A stretch of DNA of 64,000 bases from Streptomyces sp. NBC_00091 (GTDB taxonomy: Bacteria; Actinomycetota; Actinomycetes; Streptomycetales; Streptomycetaceae), in NCBI RefSeq assembly GCF_026343185.1, contig NZ_JAPEMA010000001.1:4030001-4094000 (forward strand), read 5' to 3'. This document shows positions 8,517-16,849 of the stretch, in pieces. Positions within the stretch are counted from its first letter, which is position 1. Each line of letters opens with the position of its first letter. A model generated the notes under the pieces. That model searched no databases. It saw only the letters and a program-made list of their open reading frames with translations, and was not told the origin of the DNA. A program made the position numbers and the translations under genes.

Positions 8517-9832
8517 CAGTGGCCTCCGTCGTCGGTGAGCAGGTGGAACGGGTCGTGCGGGGCGGTCAGGAACTCGTCGCCCTCCCAGCTGCGGGCGAGG
8601 GCGCCCACGGTGGAGAGTTCGCCGAGCAGCACCCCGCCGACGAGCCGGTCGCCGCGCAGGACGACCTTGCGGTAGGTGCGGCGGGTGGCGTCGGCGAGGC
8701 GGACCACGTCGTCGCCGGGGAGCGGGGTCGGGTCGCCGAAGGCGGCGAGGTCGAAGGGGCCCGGGCCGTCGGCGGTGGAGCCGTCGGTGGCGGGGAGGGC
8801 GGGGGTGGGCAGGGTGAGGCGGGTGAGGGCGCGGGTGCCGGTGTACTCGGCGGTGCCCCCGCGGAGGACCGCCGCGAGGGCGTCGGCCTGCTCCAGGGCG
8901 GGTCCCGCCAGGCCGTACACCCGGCCGGCGTGTTCGGCGCAGTCGCCGATCGCGTGGACGTACGGGTCGCTGGTGCGCAGCCGGCCGTCGACCACGACGC
9001 CCTTGCGGACTTCGAGCCCGGCCGCCTGGGCGAGCCCGACGCGGGGGCGCACCCCGCAGGCGAGGACGACGATGTCGGCGTCGAGGCGGTAGCCGTCGGC
9101 GAGCTCGACCCCGGTCACCTTGCGGTGGCCCCGGCCGCCCCGGCCGCCCTGGCCCCGGCCTTGGCCCCGGACCTGGCCCTGGCCGGGCGCGGTCGTGGTG
9201 AGGCCCCGGACGCGGCATTCGGTGTGGATCTCCACGCCGAGGGCGGTCAGGTGGTCGCGCAGCAGCGCGGAGGCGTCGGCGTCCAGCTGGCGTTCCATCA
9301 GGCGCTGCGCCTGCTGGGCGAGGACCACCTGGGCACCCCGCGCGGCCAGCGCACGGGTCGCGGAGACGCCCAGCAGCCCGCCGCCGATCACCACCGCCCG
9401 TACGCCCGGGCGTACGGCCGCGCCCAGGGCCAGGCAGTCGTCCATCGTGCGGAACGCGTGCACCCCCTCCGGGAGTTCCCGCCCGTCCGGGGTGAACAGC
9501 CCGCGCAGCGGCGGCAGGACCGGGTTCGAGCCGGTGGCCAGCACCAGGGTGTCGTACCGCTCCACGGCGCCGTCGTCGCAGTGCACGGCGCGGTCCGCGC
9601 GGTCGATCCGGACCGCCCGGACACCCCGGCGCAGCACCGGGCCGGGGGCCGGGAGCGCGGTGACCTCGGGTGCGTACCGGCCCGCCAGCACCTCGGCCAG
9701 CAGGACCCGGTTGTAGGGGGCGTGGGTCTCCTCCCCGAGGACGGTCACCGCCGCCTCCGGGCCCAGCCGCGCAGCGAGCCGCAGGCCCGCCAGGCCGCCG
9801 CCGATCACCACCACACGCTGCTCCGAGGTCAT
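8516..9832 (-). CDS. FAD/NAD(P)-dependent oxidoreductase, first gene of nir operon
   Basis: A 438-residue flavoprotein resembling the N-terminal redox half of NirB and electron-transfer subunits of assimilatory nitrate reductases (NasB/NasC type). It shows VVVIGGGLAGLRLAARL for FAD near residue 7, VVIGGGLLGVSATRALAARG for NAD in the middle, and the flavin-contact block HAIGDCAEHAGRVYGL. A Gly/Gln/Arg-rich insert near residues 215-235 looks like a disordered loop. It has no iron-sulfur or siroheme part, so it probably passes electrons from NAD(P)H to NasA or NirB; this role is inferred from position. The ATG at 9832 has no clear ribosome site, so the transcript may be nearly leaderless. Confidence 0.85.
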   Translation of the reverse strand: MTSEQRVVVIGGGLAGLRLAARLGPEAAVTVLGEETHAPYNRVLLAEVLAGRYAPEVTALPAPGPVLRRGVRAVRIDRADRAVHCDDGAVERYDTLVLATGSNPVLPPLRGLFTPDGRELPEGVHAFRTMDDCLALGAAVRPGVRAVVIGGGLLGVSATRALAARGAQVVLAQQAQRLMERQLDADASALLRDHLTALGVEIHTECRVRGLTTTAPGQGQVRGQGRGQGGRGGRGHRKVTGVELADGYRLDADIVVLACGVRPRVGLAQAAGLEVRKGVVVDGRLRTSDPYVHAIGDCAEHAGRVYGLAGPALEQADALAAVLRGGTAEYTGTRALTRLTLPTPALPATDGSTADGPGPFDLAAFGDPTPLPGDDVVRLADATRRTYRKVVLRGDRLVGGVLLGELSTVGALARSWEGDEFLTAPHDPFHLLTDDGGH

Positions 9833-9854
9833 GGCACGAGCGTGCGGGCCCGCT

Positions 9855-9892
9855 GTTTCCCCGCCGCATCGCCCCTGTTACCCGGACGGAAC
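9855..9892 (-). promoter_or_regulatory. Candidate GlnR box upstream of the nir operon
   Basis: On the minus strand the four 5-mers GTTCC, GTAAC, GATGC and GAAAC are each separated by exactly six bases. The known Streptomyces GlnR pattern is gTnAc-n6-GaAAc repeated twice; matches are 4/5, 4/5, weak, and perfect. It ends 22 bases before the ATG of the first nir gene. GlnR control of nirB is known in S. coelicolor. Confidence 0.6.
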
Positions 9893-10004
9893 ACCGGCCT
9901 CAGCGCCCGGACCAGGGGTCCGTGAGGCCGGCGAAGCTCAACCTTTGCGCAAGTTTCCGGTGATCGATGGGTCTTGCACCGACCCGGTACCTAGGGTCGG
10001 GACC

Positions 10005-10781
10005 GTGCCTGACATATCAACGACCATGATCATCGTGCTGTGCGTGGCCGCCGCGGCGGCCGGCTGGATCGACGCGGTGGTGGGCGGCGGCGGACTGCTG
10101 CTCCTGCCGGCCCTGTTGCTCGGCCTCCCGAACGCGCACCCCGCCGCCGTCCTCGGGACGAACAAGGCGGTGGCCATCGTCGGCACCGCCGGGGCGGCCG
10201 TCACCTACGTCCGCAAGACCCCGGTGGACGTGAAGCTGGCCGTCCGCATCGGTGTGGCCGCGCTCGCTGGGTCGATGGGCGGGGCGGCGCTCGCCGGCGG
10301 GATCAGCAAGGACACGATGCGGCCGCTGATCATGGCCGTGCTCGTGGTGGTCGCCGCCGTGGTCATCTTCAAGCCCGGCTTCGGCGCCGCCCCCGCCACC
10401 TCGCCCGTCTCCCGCCGCCGCGTGCTCCTCGCCATCGCCCTCGCGGGCCTGGGCATCGGCTTCTACGACGGCCTCATCGGGCCGGGCACCGGCACCTTCC
10501 TGGTGCTGGCCCTGACCGCGCTGCTCCACCTCGACCTGGTCACCGCCTCCGCCACCGCCAAGATCGTCAACTGCTGCACCAACGCGGGGGCGCTCGCGAT
10601 GTTCGCGTACCAGGGCATGGTGTTCTGGCAGCTGGCCGCGCTGATGGCCGTCTTCAACCTGGCCGGCGGCATGGTCGGGGCCCGGATGGCGCTGAAGAAG
10701 GGCAGCGGCTTCGTCCGCGGCGTGCTGCTGACCGTGGTCGGCGCGCTGGTGGTCAAGCTGGGGCTCGAGCAGTGGGGGTAG
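10005..10781 (+). CDS. TauE/SafE-family membrane permease
   Basis: A 258-residue integral membrane protein with about eight hydrophobic segments. The family hallmark WIDAVVGGGGLLLLPALLL is at residues 19-37, followed by AVLGTNKAVAIVGT, and the second half repeats the pattern at GFYDGLIGPGTGTFLVLAL. TauE/SafE proteins move small anions such as sulfite, sulfonates or sulfoacetate. The GTG at 10005 is chosen over the upstream ATG at 9831, which would add a Pro-rich non-membrane stretch. The gene is divergent from the nir operon and shares its 172-base upstream region, which makes a nitrogen-linked anion possible, but that is only inference. Confidence 0.85.
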   Translation: MPDISTTMIIVLCVAAAAAGWIDAVVGGGGLLLLPALLLGLPNAHPAAVLGTNKAVAIVGTAGAAVTYVRKTPVDVKLAVRIGVAALAGSMGGAALAGGISKDTMRPLIMAVLVVVAAVVIFKPGFGAAPATSPVSRRRVLLAIALAGLGIGFYDGLIGPGTGTFLVLALTALLHLDLVTASATAKIVNCCTNAGALAMFAYQGMVFWQLAALMAVFNLAGGMVGARMALKKGSGFVRGVLLTVVGALVVKLGLEQWG

Positions 10782-10786
10782 GCCAT

Positions 10787-10822
10787 AGGGGGTGTCCGAC
10801 CCTGATCCGCCGGACACCCCCT
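10787..10822. terminator. Bidirectional terminator
   Basis: AGGGGGTGTCCG (10787-10798) pairs perfectly with CGGACACCCCCT (10811-10822), between the stops of the permease and the sortase. Confidence 0.8.
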
Positions 10823-10832
10823 GGGCGCGCGG

Positions 10833-11504
10833 TCAGTACGCGCCCGTGAGGTGGGCGAAGACGACCACGTTGCCCTGGTAGCCGGTGCGCGGGGAGAAGC
10901 TGCCGCCGCAGGTGATCACGCGCAGCTCGGCGCGCGGCGAGGGGCCGTACACGCGCCGGTCCGGGAAGGCGTCGGCGTCGTGGACCTCGACCGCGTGGAC
11001 GGTGAACACGGCCGTACGCCCGTCCGCGCGGACCACCTCGACCCGGGCTCCGCGGTGCAGCGCGCCCAGGTGGTAGAAGACGGCCGGGCCGCTGGCGTGG
11101 TCGACGTGGCCCGCGATCACGGCGGTGCCCGTCGCGCCCGGGGTGGTCCCGTCCCGATACCAGCCGGCGAGGTCGCGGCGGGCCGGCGGGGGCACTTCGA
11201 GGCTGCCGTCGCGGTCCAGGCCCAGTCCGGCGAGCGGGGCGTCCACCCGGATCGACGGGATGCGGATCCGCAGGGGTGGGGAGCCGGGCAGCGGGTCGAT
11301 GCTCCCCGGGTAGAGGGTCTGCGCGCTCAGGGCCTCGGCGGGGGAGGGCAGCGGGGGCCGGACGGCCCCGCCGGAGCCGCTGCCGATGAGCCAGACGCCG
11401 AGACAGGCGGCGACCGCGACCAGCCCGGCCCGCCCACGCCGCTCCGGCATGCCGCCAAGGCCGGCTCCGGGGCGTCCCCGGAGGCCTGGGAAGCCGCCAC
11501 GCAT
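10833..11504 (-). CDS. Class F-like sortase
   Basis: A 223-residue membrane-anchored transpeptidase of the cell surface. One membrane segment lies at residues 25-42, and the catalytic domain contains His133 (VIAGHVDH), Cys199 (VITCGG) and Arg206 (SFSPRTGYQGN), the full sortase triad. The compact size and the AGHVDH/ITCGGSF style match actinobacterial class F (formerly loosely E/F) enzymes, whose substrates are poorly known. AAGGGGG sits eight bases before the ATG. The gene just upstream in the same direction encodes a surface protein with a C-terminal membrane anchor (11637-12179), the obvious candidate partner. Confidence 0.88.
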   Translation of the reverse strand: MRGGFPGLRGRPGAGLGGMPERRGRAGLVAVAACLGVWLIGSGSGGAVRPPLPSPAEALSAQTLYPGSIDPLPGSPPLRIRIPSIRVDAPLAGLGLDRDGSLEVPPPARRDLAGWYRDGTTPGATGTAVIAGHVDHASGPAVFYHLGALHRGARVEVVRADGRTAVFTVHAVEVHDADAFPDRRVYGPSPRAELRVITCGGSFSPRTGYQGNVVVFAHLTGAY

Positions 11505-11636
11505 GCGCCGTACCCCCTTGCCTAGCCGTTCGTGGGAGTGGCCGTCGCCCGTCCCCGCGAACGGGGGGGACCTCGCGGGGCGGGCGACGGAGGGCGGTAC
11601 CGGTCGGACCGCGGCCGCAGCCGCGGTGGGCGCCCG

Positions 11637-12179
11637 TCAGCTCCGCGTGCCGCTCGCCCGGCGACGCAGGAGCCAGGTACCGCCGACGGCGGACGCGGCC
11701 AGCACTGCCGCTCCCGCCGTGATCTTGGCGGGGTCGGTGGCGGTGGTCGTGCCACCACCCACCCCGGTTCGTACGTGGCCCTGCGGGCCGCGCTCGGAGA
11801 CGACCAGGTCACCGGTGGCGAACTTGCCGTTCGCGCAGGTGGCGCCGATGCCGTAGGTGCCCGGCCGCAGGCCGTGGCCGACCCGGAACTGGCCCACCAC
11901 CACGTCCTCGCGGTTGCCCGGGGCCAGCTTGAAGCGGCCTCCGCCCACCGTGCTGGCATCGCCCTCGGCGTGACTGCCCCGGCCGCAGGCCTTGGTGTTC
12001 ACGGTGACGGTGGCGCCCGTGGCGGCCGATTTCGGCCAGACCTCCAGCACGGCGAAGTCCCCGGGCGCGAAGGCGGTCATGCCGAGCTCCGCGGCGGCCA
12101 CCCCTCCGGCGACCGGCCCGGCGAAGGCGACGGCGGTCAGCGCGGTGGCGGTGAGCACATGGGCGGTGCTGCGGCGCAT
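11637..12179 (-). CDS. Secreted surface protein with C-terminal membrane anchor
   Basis: A 180-residue exported protein. It has a Sec signal (residues 1-30, ending VAAA), a small beta-rich domain with three Cys (65 and 115 visible as NTKACG and GATCANG), a linker GHVRTGVGGG at 135-143, a hydrophobic segment at 152-171 and the basic tail LLRRRASG. This layout is that of a wall-anchored protein, but no LPxTG is present. Similar proteins with a GVGG linker and the same tail recur across Streptomyces, from memory. The ATG at 12179 has CTGGAGT upstream. It lies directly upstream of the sortase on the same strand with a 132-base gap. Function is unknown. Confidence 0.8.
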   Translation of the reverse strand: MRRSTAHVLTATALTAVAFAGPVAGGVAAAELGMTAFAPGDFAVLEVWPKSAATGATVTVNTKACGRGSHAEGDASTVGGGRFKLAPGNREDVVVGQFRVGHGLRPGTYGIGATCANGKFATGDLVVSERGPQGHVRTGVGGGTTTATDPAKITAGAAVLAASAVGGTWLLRRRASGTRS

Positions 12180-12346
12180 GGGTACTCCAGGGGACACGGG
12201 GTCGTGTCTCGAGGAAAACCGGGGTGTCCGGCGGGCGCCTGCTGAGCCTGCGTCAGATCCCGCCCGCGCCGTCCACCCGGTCGGCATCCCCGCACGTCAG
12301 AGCCCCTGGACGGCCATCCGTGTCCCCCCACCCCGTCCGGGTGACA

Positions 12347-13603
12347 TCAGGCCCGGGGCAGGGTCACCGTGGCCTGCCCGAAGGCGATCGTCAGCCCGAG
12401 CCCCGTGCCCTGGCCCCGCTCCGGCGTGCCCGTCACGAACCGCCGCGGACCCTCGCGCAGCAGGCTCTGCGGATAGCCCGGCCCGTCCTGGTCCCGGACG
12501 GTCACCGCGCCCCCCGACACCGTCACCGTGATCGGCCCGCTCCCGTGCCGGCGGGCGTTGACCAGCAGGTTCGTCAGGATCCGCTCCAGCCGCCGGGCAT
12601 CGGTGCGCACCCGTGCCCCGCCCGGCCCGTCGGCGGCCCCCGCCGCGACGACCACCTCGGCCGCCACCCCCGACCGCTCGGTGACCGAAGCCACCAGCGG
12701 CCCCAGCGCGTGCACCTCCAGCCGCGCCTCCTCCCGGTTGGCGTCCAGCCGGGCCACCTCCAGCAGGTCCTGCGTCAGCGTCCGCAGCGCCGCGACCCGG
12801 TCCCGTACCAGCTCCGTCGGCCGCCCCGCCGGCAGCAGCTCGGCCGCCGTGTGCAGCCCCGTCAGCGGGGTCCGCAGCTCGTGCGCCACGTCCGCCGTGA
12901 ACCGCTGCTCCGCCTCCAGCCGCTGCTGGAGGCTGGCCGCCATCGTGTCCACCGCCGAGGACAGCTCGGCCACCTCGTCGTGGGTCCCCGGCGGCCCCGA
13001 CGGCCCGATCCGGGCGTCCAGGTCGCCCGCGCTGATCCGCCGGGCCGTCTCGGCCGCCGTCCGCAGGTCCTTGCTGAGCCGGCTCGCCAGCAGCGCCCCG
13101 CCGACCGCCGCGAGCGCCACCACCCCCGTCCCGGAGGCGATCAGCTGGGCGTCCAGCTCCTCCAGCTCCTCCAGCTCGACCTGCTCGTCGGTCAGGGGCT
13201 GCCGCACCGTCAGCACGTGCCCGCTGCCCACCGGCCGGGCCGCCCACACCGCCGGGACCGGTCCGGTCAGGTCCAGGTAGGTGGCGCGCCGGCCGTCCAG
13301 GGCCGCCTCGCGCAGGCCCGCAGGCGCGGAGGGGCAGTCGATCCGGGCGTCGGCCTCCCCGACCTTGTCGGAGTCGAGCCGGCCGGTGATCTCGTAAAGC
13401 TGCCGTACGCGCATCAGCTGCGCGGTCGCGCTCTTGCGGGCGGCGTCGGACACCTGGTGCGCCCGCGCCCCGTGGATCAGGGCGCCGATGGTGACGGCGA
13501 CCAGCGAACAGCCGACGGCCAGCAGCACGGCGATCTTCCAGCGCAGCCCCAGGGCGTGCAACCGCTGCCGGCAGCGGGTCAGCAGGGGCATCGGGGCCCT
13601 CAC
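12347..13603 (-). CDS. Membrane sensor histidine kinase
   Basis: A 418-residue two-component sensor kinase. It has a first membrane segment at about residues 22-44, an extracellular region, a second segment near 155-170, a HAMP domain (SRLSKDLRTAAETARRISAG), the phosphoacceptor motif FTADVAHELRTPLTG, N box LTNLLVNARRHG, G1 DQDGPGYP and G2 GQGTGLGLTIA. After G2 the protein ends at once with FGQATVTLPRA, so about 15-20 residues of the last strand-loop seen in relatives are missing. The GTG start (13603) overlaps the stop of the upstream lipoprotein gene as GTGA. No response regulator gene is adjacent, so the partner must be elsewhere. Confidence 0.9.
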   Translation of the reverse strand: MRAPMPLLTRCRQRLHALGLRWKIAVLLAVGCSLVAVTIGALIHGARAHQVSDAARKSATAQLMRVRQLYEITGRLDSDKVGEADARIDCPSAPAGLREAALDGRRATYLDLTGPVPAVWAARPVGSGHVLTVRQPLTDEQVELEELEELDAQLIASGTGVVALAAVGGALLASRLSKDLRTAAETARRISAGDLDARIGPSGPPGTHDEVAELSSAVDTMAASLQQRLEAEQRFTADVAHELRTPLTGLHTAAELLPAGRPTELVRDRVAALRTLTQDLLEVARLDANREEARLEVHALGPLVASVTERSGVAAEVVVAAGAADGPGGARVRTDARRLERILTNLLVNARRHGSGPITVTVSGGAVTVRDQDGPGYPQSLLREGPRRFVTGTPERGQGTGLGLTIAFGQATVTLPRA

Positions 13604-14283
13604 GGGGTGGCCTGCCCGTCCGCGCCCGGCCCGGCCGCGCAGTAGCGGCGCTCGTCGTTGACCACCGTCATCCGCACGCCGTCCCAGTGGTAGCGGACGG
13701 CCTGCTCGGACTCGTCGTCGGGGGCGGTGCGGATCAGCAGGTCGGTTCCCAGGGACTCGGCGGCCATGCGCCGTCCGACGGTGAACAGGATGGGGACGAT
13801 CCGCTTGCCTCGGGCGGCGTACACGCTCAGCGCGGTGCGGCCGGTCTCGGTGTCGGCGGCGACGATCAGCTCCTGCTGCCCGTCACCGGTCACGTCCAGG
13901 TGGACCGGCGGGCGGATCCCGGCCCCGCCCGGGGCGTTGATCTTCCCCTTGCCCATGAGCACCCTCATCCGCTTGTCCGCCTTCACAACCTCCAGCGCGT
14001 CCACCTCCGCGAGGCCTCCGGGGCCCACCTCGGGCGCGTCCGGCAGCGGCGCCGGGGGCTGCTGCCGGGTGCCGGTGGCGAGGGCGGGCGCCCGCGGGGA
14101 GTCCGCGGCCCAGGCCCGCCAGAGCGGCTCGGGCTGGGGCTGGGGGGAGACCGGGGCCACGGGCTCGCCCGTGTCGAGCCCGCCGGGCGCGGCGCAGCCG
14201 CCCGCGGCGAGCGCGGTGAACGCCGCGAACGCGGCGGCGCAGAGCAGCGGCGCGGCAGAGCAGCGGCGGGGTGATCGGGTCAT
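13600..14283 (-). CDS. FG-GAP/VCBS-like lipoprotein coupled to the histidine kinase
   Basis: A 227-residue lipoprotein. The signal peptide ends in the lipobox LAAGGC (Cys near residue 29). A Pro/Gln-rich linker leads to a domain with the calcium-type motif HLDVTGDGQQELIVA and a later YHWDGVRM block. The same order (short PLWRAW-like element, DVTGDGxxELI, ADLLI, YxWDG) occurs, as I recall, in CseA, the lipoprotein that tunes the CseC sensor kinase in S. coelicolor, though no alignment was possible. Its stop overlaps the kinase start, so the two are translated together; it likely modulates signal input outside the membrane. The ATG at 14283 has no strong ribosome site. Confidence 0.75.
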   Translation of the reverse strand: MTRSPRRCSAAPLLCAAAFAAFTALAAGGCAAPGGLDTGEPVAPVSPQPQPEPLWRAWAADSPRAPALATGTRQQPPAPLPDAPEVGPGGLAEVDALEVVKADKRMRVLMGKGKINAPGGAGIRPPVHLDVTGDGQQELIVAADTETGRTALSVYAARGKRIVPILFTVGRRMAAESLGTDLLIRTAPDDESEQAVRYHWDGVRMTVVNDERRYCAAGPGADGQATP

Positions 14284-14454
14284 GGGGGAGTCTGGGGTGG
14301 GGTCGGGGGGTGGACGGGGCTCAGACGCTAGTGGGCGAGGGGCACGGGGGCCGGGAGATCGTGTAACAGCGGTGCGTACGGTGGGGGTGCGCGGGAAAGA
14401 GGGGACTTTGGGCCCGGGCCCGCACACCGTCAGTCGTAGTCGAGGGAGGGCCGC

Positions 14455-14895
14455 GTGGCATCGGTCGATCGGCCAGGATCCGGCGTACTGCCGTTCTTCG
14501 TGTACGGGACGCTGCGGCCCGGCGAGGTCAACCACGACCTGTTCCTGCGGGGCCGCACGGCCGCCGAGGAGCCCGCCCGGCTGCCGGACGCGGCGCTGTA
14601 CGAGGGGCCCGGCTACCCCTACGCCGTCGACCGCCCGGGCCGCGCCATAGCCGGCGAGCTGATCACCGCGGCGCCGGGCGCGTACGGGGAACTGCTGGTC
14701 GCGCTGGACCTGCTGGAGGAGTACGCGGGCCCGGGGCGCCCGGGGAACGTCTACGACCGGGTAGCCCGCGAGGCCGTCCGCCCCGACGGCAGCCGGGTCC
14801 TGGCCTGGGTCTACCTGGCGGCCGCCCCCCTGGCCCACCGCCTCGCGGAGTCGGGCACCGAGATCCCCGGCGGCGACTGGCTGCGGCGCGCCTAG
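14455..14895 (+). CDS. Gamma-glutamylcyclotransferase-like (AIG2 family) protein
   Basis: A 146-residue cytoplasmic protein of the AIG2/GGCT fold. The diagnostic opening FFVYGTLRPGEVNH (substrate loop YGTLxxG) starts near residue 14; later LDLLEEYAGP supplies the catalytic-type Glu and AWVYLA ends the barrel. Relatives cyclise gamma-glutamyl amines or remove such groups from aminoglycoside-type products; here the substrate is unknown. GTG at 14455 is preceded four bases away by GAGGGAGGG. The gene converges on dnaG with a 24-base gap. Confidence 0.85.
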   Translation: MASVDRPGSGVLPFFVYGTLRPGEVNHDLFLRGRTAAEEPARLPDAALYEGPGYPYAVDRPGRAIAGELITAAPGAYGELLVALDLLEEYAGPGRPGNVYDRVAREAVRPDGSRVLAWVYLAAAPLAHRLAESGTEIPGGDWLRRA

Positions 14896-14919
14896 CCTCC
14901 GGGCCGGGCCGGGCCGGGC

Positions 14920-16815
14920 CTACAGGCCCTCGGCGCCCCGGTTGCGCAGGCGCTGGCCGTACTGCTGGAGGACCCACAGCTCCTGCTGGATCGCCGCGTG
15001 CTGCTCCGGCGGGGCCTGCGGGCCGAGCCGGGACAGGGCGCCCTGGATCTCGTGGACCCGGCGGTCCACCGCGCGCAGCCGGACCTGCACCAGCTGGACG
15101 CCCGCGTAGACCTCGTCCACCGTCTTGGCGTGGATGGCCTCCACCATCAGCTCCGTGACCAGCGCGCGGACGGTGTCGTTCGGGGCCGCCTCGCGCACCC
15201 GGACCAGGTAGTCCTCAGTGCCCTGCGCCGCGCCGCCCGCGTCCTGGATGGCCTGGCGGACCGCCGCGTAGGGCGGGGCGGTGAACTCGTCGGGCCCGTA
15301 CGCGTCGAAGGCGGGGGAGACCAGGGCCGGCCGCTGGAGCGCCAGCTTGAGCAGCTCGCGCTCCGTGCGGTGCGCCGGGCTGCGCAGGTTCAGGGCGGGA
15401 CCGCCCTGCGCGGCGGCGGGCGCGGGGGTGTCCTCGTACGTCCGGCCGCGCGGCGACTGCTGCGGCTGCTGGCCGCGCTCGCGGGCCCAGCGGGCCAGCT
15501 GTGCGACCCGCTTGACCACGAACTGCTCGTCGCGGATGCCCAGCATGCCCGCCAGCTGGACCGCCGACTCGTGCTGGATCGCGATGTTCTTGATGCCGGC
15601 GACCACCGGGGCGGCCTCGTCCAGCGCGGCCGCCCGCCCCGCCGGGTTCTCCAGGTTGTGCCGGGCCACGATGTGCCGCAGGGCGAACTCGAACAGCGGG
15701 GTACGGGACTCCACCAGCCCGGCGACGGCTCCGTCGCCCTGCGCGAGGCGCAGGTCGCAGGGGTCCATCCCGCCCGGGGTGATCGCGATCGAGGTCTCCG
15801 CCGCGAACTTCTGGTCGTCCTCGAAGGCCCGCAGCGCCGCCTTCTGCCCGGCCGCGTCACCGTCGAAGGTGAAGATCACCTCGGCGGTCGCGTTGTCCAT
15901 CAGCAGCCGGCGCAGGATCTTGATGTGGTCCCCGCCGAAGGCCGTGCCACAGGTGGCGATGGCGGTGGTGACCCCGGCCATGTGACAGGCCATGACATCG
16001 GTGTAGCCCTCGACGACCACGGCCGTGGAGGTCTTCGCGATCTCCTTCTTCGCCAGGTCGATGCCGTACAGCACCTGGGACTTCTTGTAGATCGCCGTCT
16101 CGGGGGTGTTCAGGTACTTCGGCCCGTTGTCGTCGTCGCGCAGCTTGCGCGCGCCGAAGCCGACCACCTCGCCGCTGATGTCGCGGATCGGCCACATGAG
16201 CCGGCCGCGGAAGCGGTCGATGGGCTTGCCGCTGCGGCTGTCCTGGGCCAGTCCGGAGAGGATCAGCTCCTTGTCGCTGAAGCCCTTGCCGCGCAGGAAC
16301 CGGGTCAGGTGGTCCCAGCCGGCCGGGCTGTAGCCCACGCCGAAGTGCTCGGCCGCCGCCTGGTCGAAGCCGCGCTCCGCCAGGAACCGGCGGCCGATCT
16401 CGGCCTCGGCGCCGCCGAGCTGCTCCGCGTAGAAGACGGCGGCGGCCTTGTGCGCCTCGACCAGCCGGATCCGCTCGCCGCGGCCGCTGGTGCCGGCGGT
16501 GTAGCCGCCCTCCTCGTACCGCAGGGTGATGCCGGCCTGGCCGGCCAGACGTTCGACCGCCTCCGAGAAGGAGAGGTGGTCGATCTTCATGATGAAGTCG
16601 AGGGTGTCCCCGCCCGCCTGGCAGCCGAAGCAGTGGTAGAAGCCCTTGCTGGGGCTGACCTGGAAGGACGGGGACTTCTCGTCGTGGAAGGGGCACAGGC
16701 CCTTGAGGTTGCCGCCGCCGGCGTTGCGCAGCTGGAGGTACTCCGAGACCACGGCGTCGATCGGGACCGCGTCCCGTACCGCCTTCACGTCGTCGTCGTT
16801 GATCCGTCCTGCCAC
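14920..16815 (-). CDS. dnaG: DNA primase
   Basis: A 631-residue primase that makes RNA primers at the replication fork. The zinc ribbon has Cys41, His44, Cys62 and Cys65 (CPFHDE and CFGCQAGG). The Toprim core shows VVVEGYTDVMACHMAG and VIFTFDGDAAGQKA, with RGRLMWPIRD before it. The C-terminal 150 residues form the helicase-binding domain, separated by a Gln/Pro/Ala-rich linker near 450-475. Start is a GTG at 16815. It sits downstream of the flavoprotein and dgt on the same strand, a common actinobacterial order. Confidence 0.97.
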   Translation of the reverse strand: MAGRINDDDVKAVRDAVPIDAVVSEYLQLRNAGGGNLKGLCPFHDEKSPSFQVSPSKGFYHCFGCQAGGDTLDFIMKIDHLSFSEAVERLAGQAGITLRYEEGGYTAGTSGRGERIRLVEAHKAAAVFYAEQLGGAEAEIGRRFLAERGFDQAAAEHFGVGYSPAGWDHLTRFLRGKGFSDKELILSGLAQDSRSGKPIDRFRGRLMWPIRDISGEVVGFGARKLRDDDNGPKYLNTPETAIYKKSQVLYGIDLAKKEIAKTSTAVVVEGYTDVMACHMAGVTTAIATCGTAFGGDHIKILRRLLMDNATAEVIFTFDGDAAGQKAALRAFEDDQKFAAETSIAITPGGMDPCDLRLAQGDGAVAGLVESRTPLFEFALRHIVARHNLENPAGRAAALDEAAPVVAGIKNIAIQHESAVQLAGMLGIRDEQFVVKRVAQLARWARERGQQPQQSPRGRTYEDTPAPAAAQGGPALNLRSPAHRTERELLKLALQRPALVSPAFDAYGPDEFTAPPYAAVRQAIQDAGGAAQGTEDYLVRVREAAPNDTVRALVTELMVEAIHAKTVDEVYAGVQLVQVRLRAVDRRVHEIQGALSRLGPQAPPEQHAAIQQELWVLQQYGQRLRNRGAEGL

Positions 16816-16849
16816 CCGTGAAGTCTACGGCCGGGCGCGGGCAAACCCG

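Noticed and set aside
5985..9869. One 1294-codon open frame spanning the whole nir region
   Set aside because: It is the nirB frame read through the upstream gene in the wrong frame; two overlapping genes with FAD motifs in separate frames explain it.
8519..9925. Plus-strand gene opposite the FAD oxidoreductase
   Set aside because: Val/Gly/Ala/His low-complexity shadow frame with no motifs.
9831..10004. Earlier ATG for the TauE permease
   Set aside because: The added 58 residues are Pro-rich and overlap the promoter and GlnR-box region of the divergent operon; GTG 10005 gives the family start.
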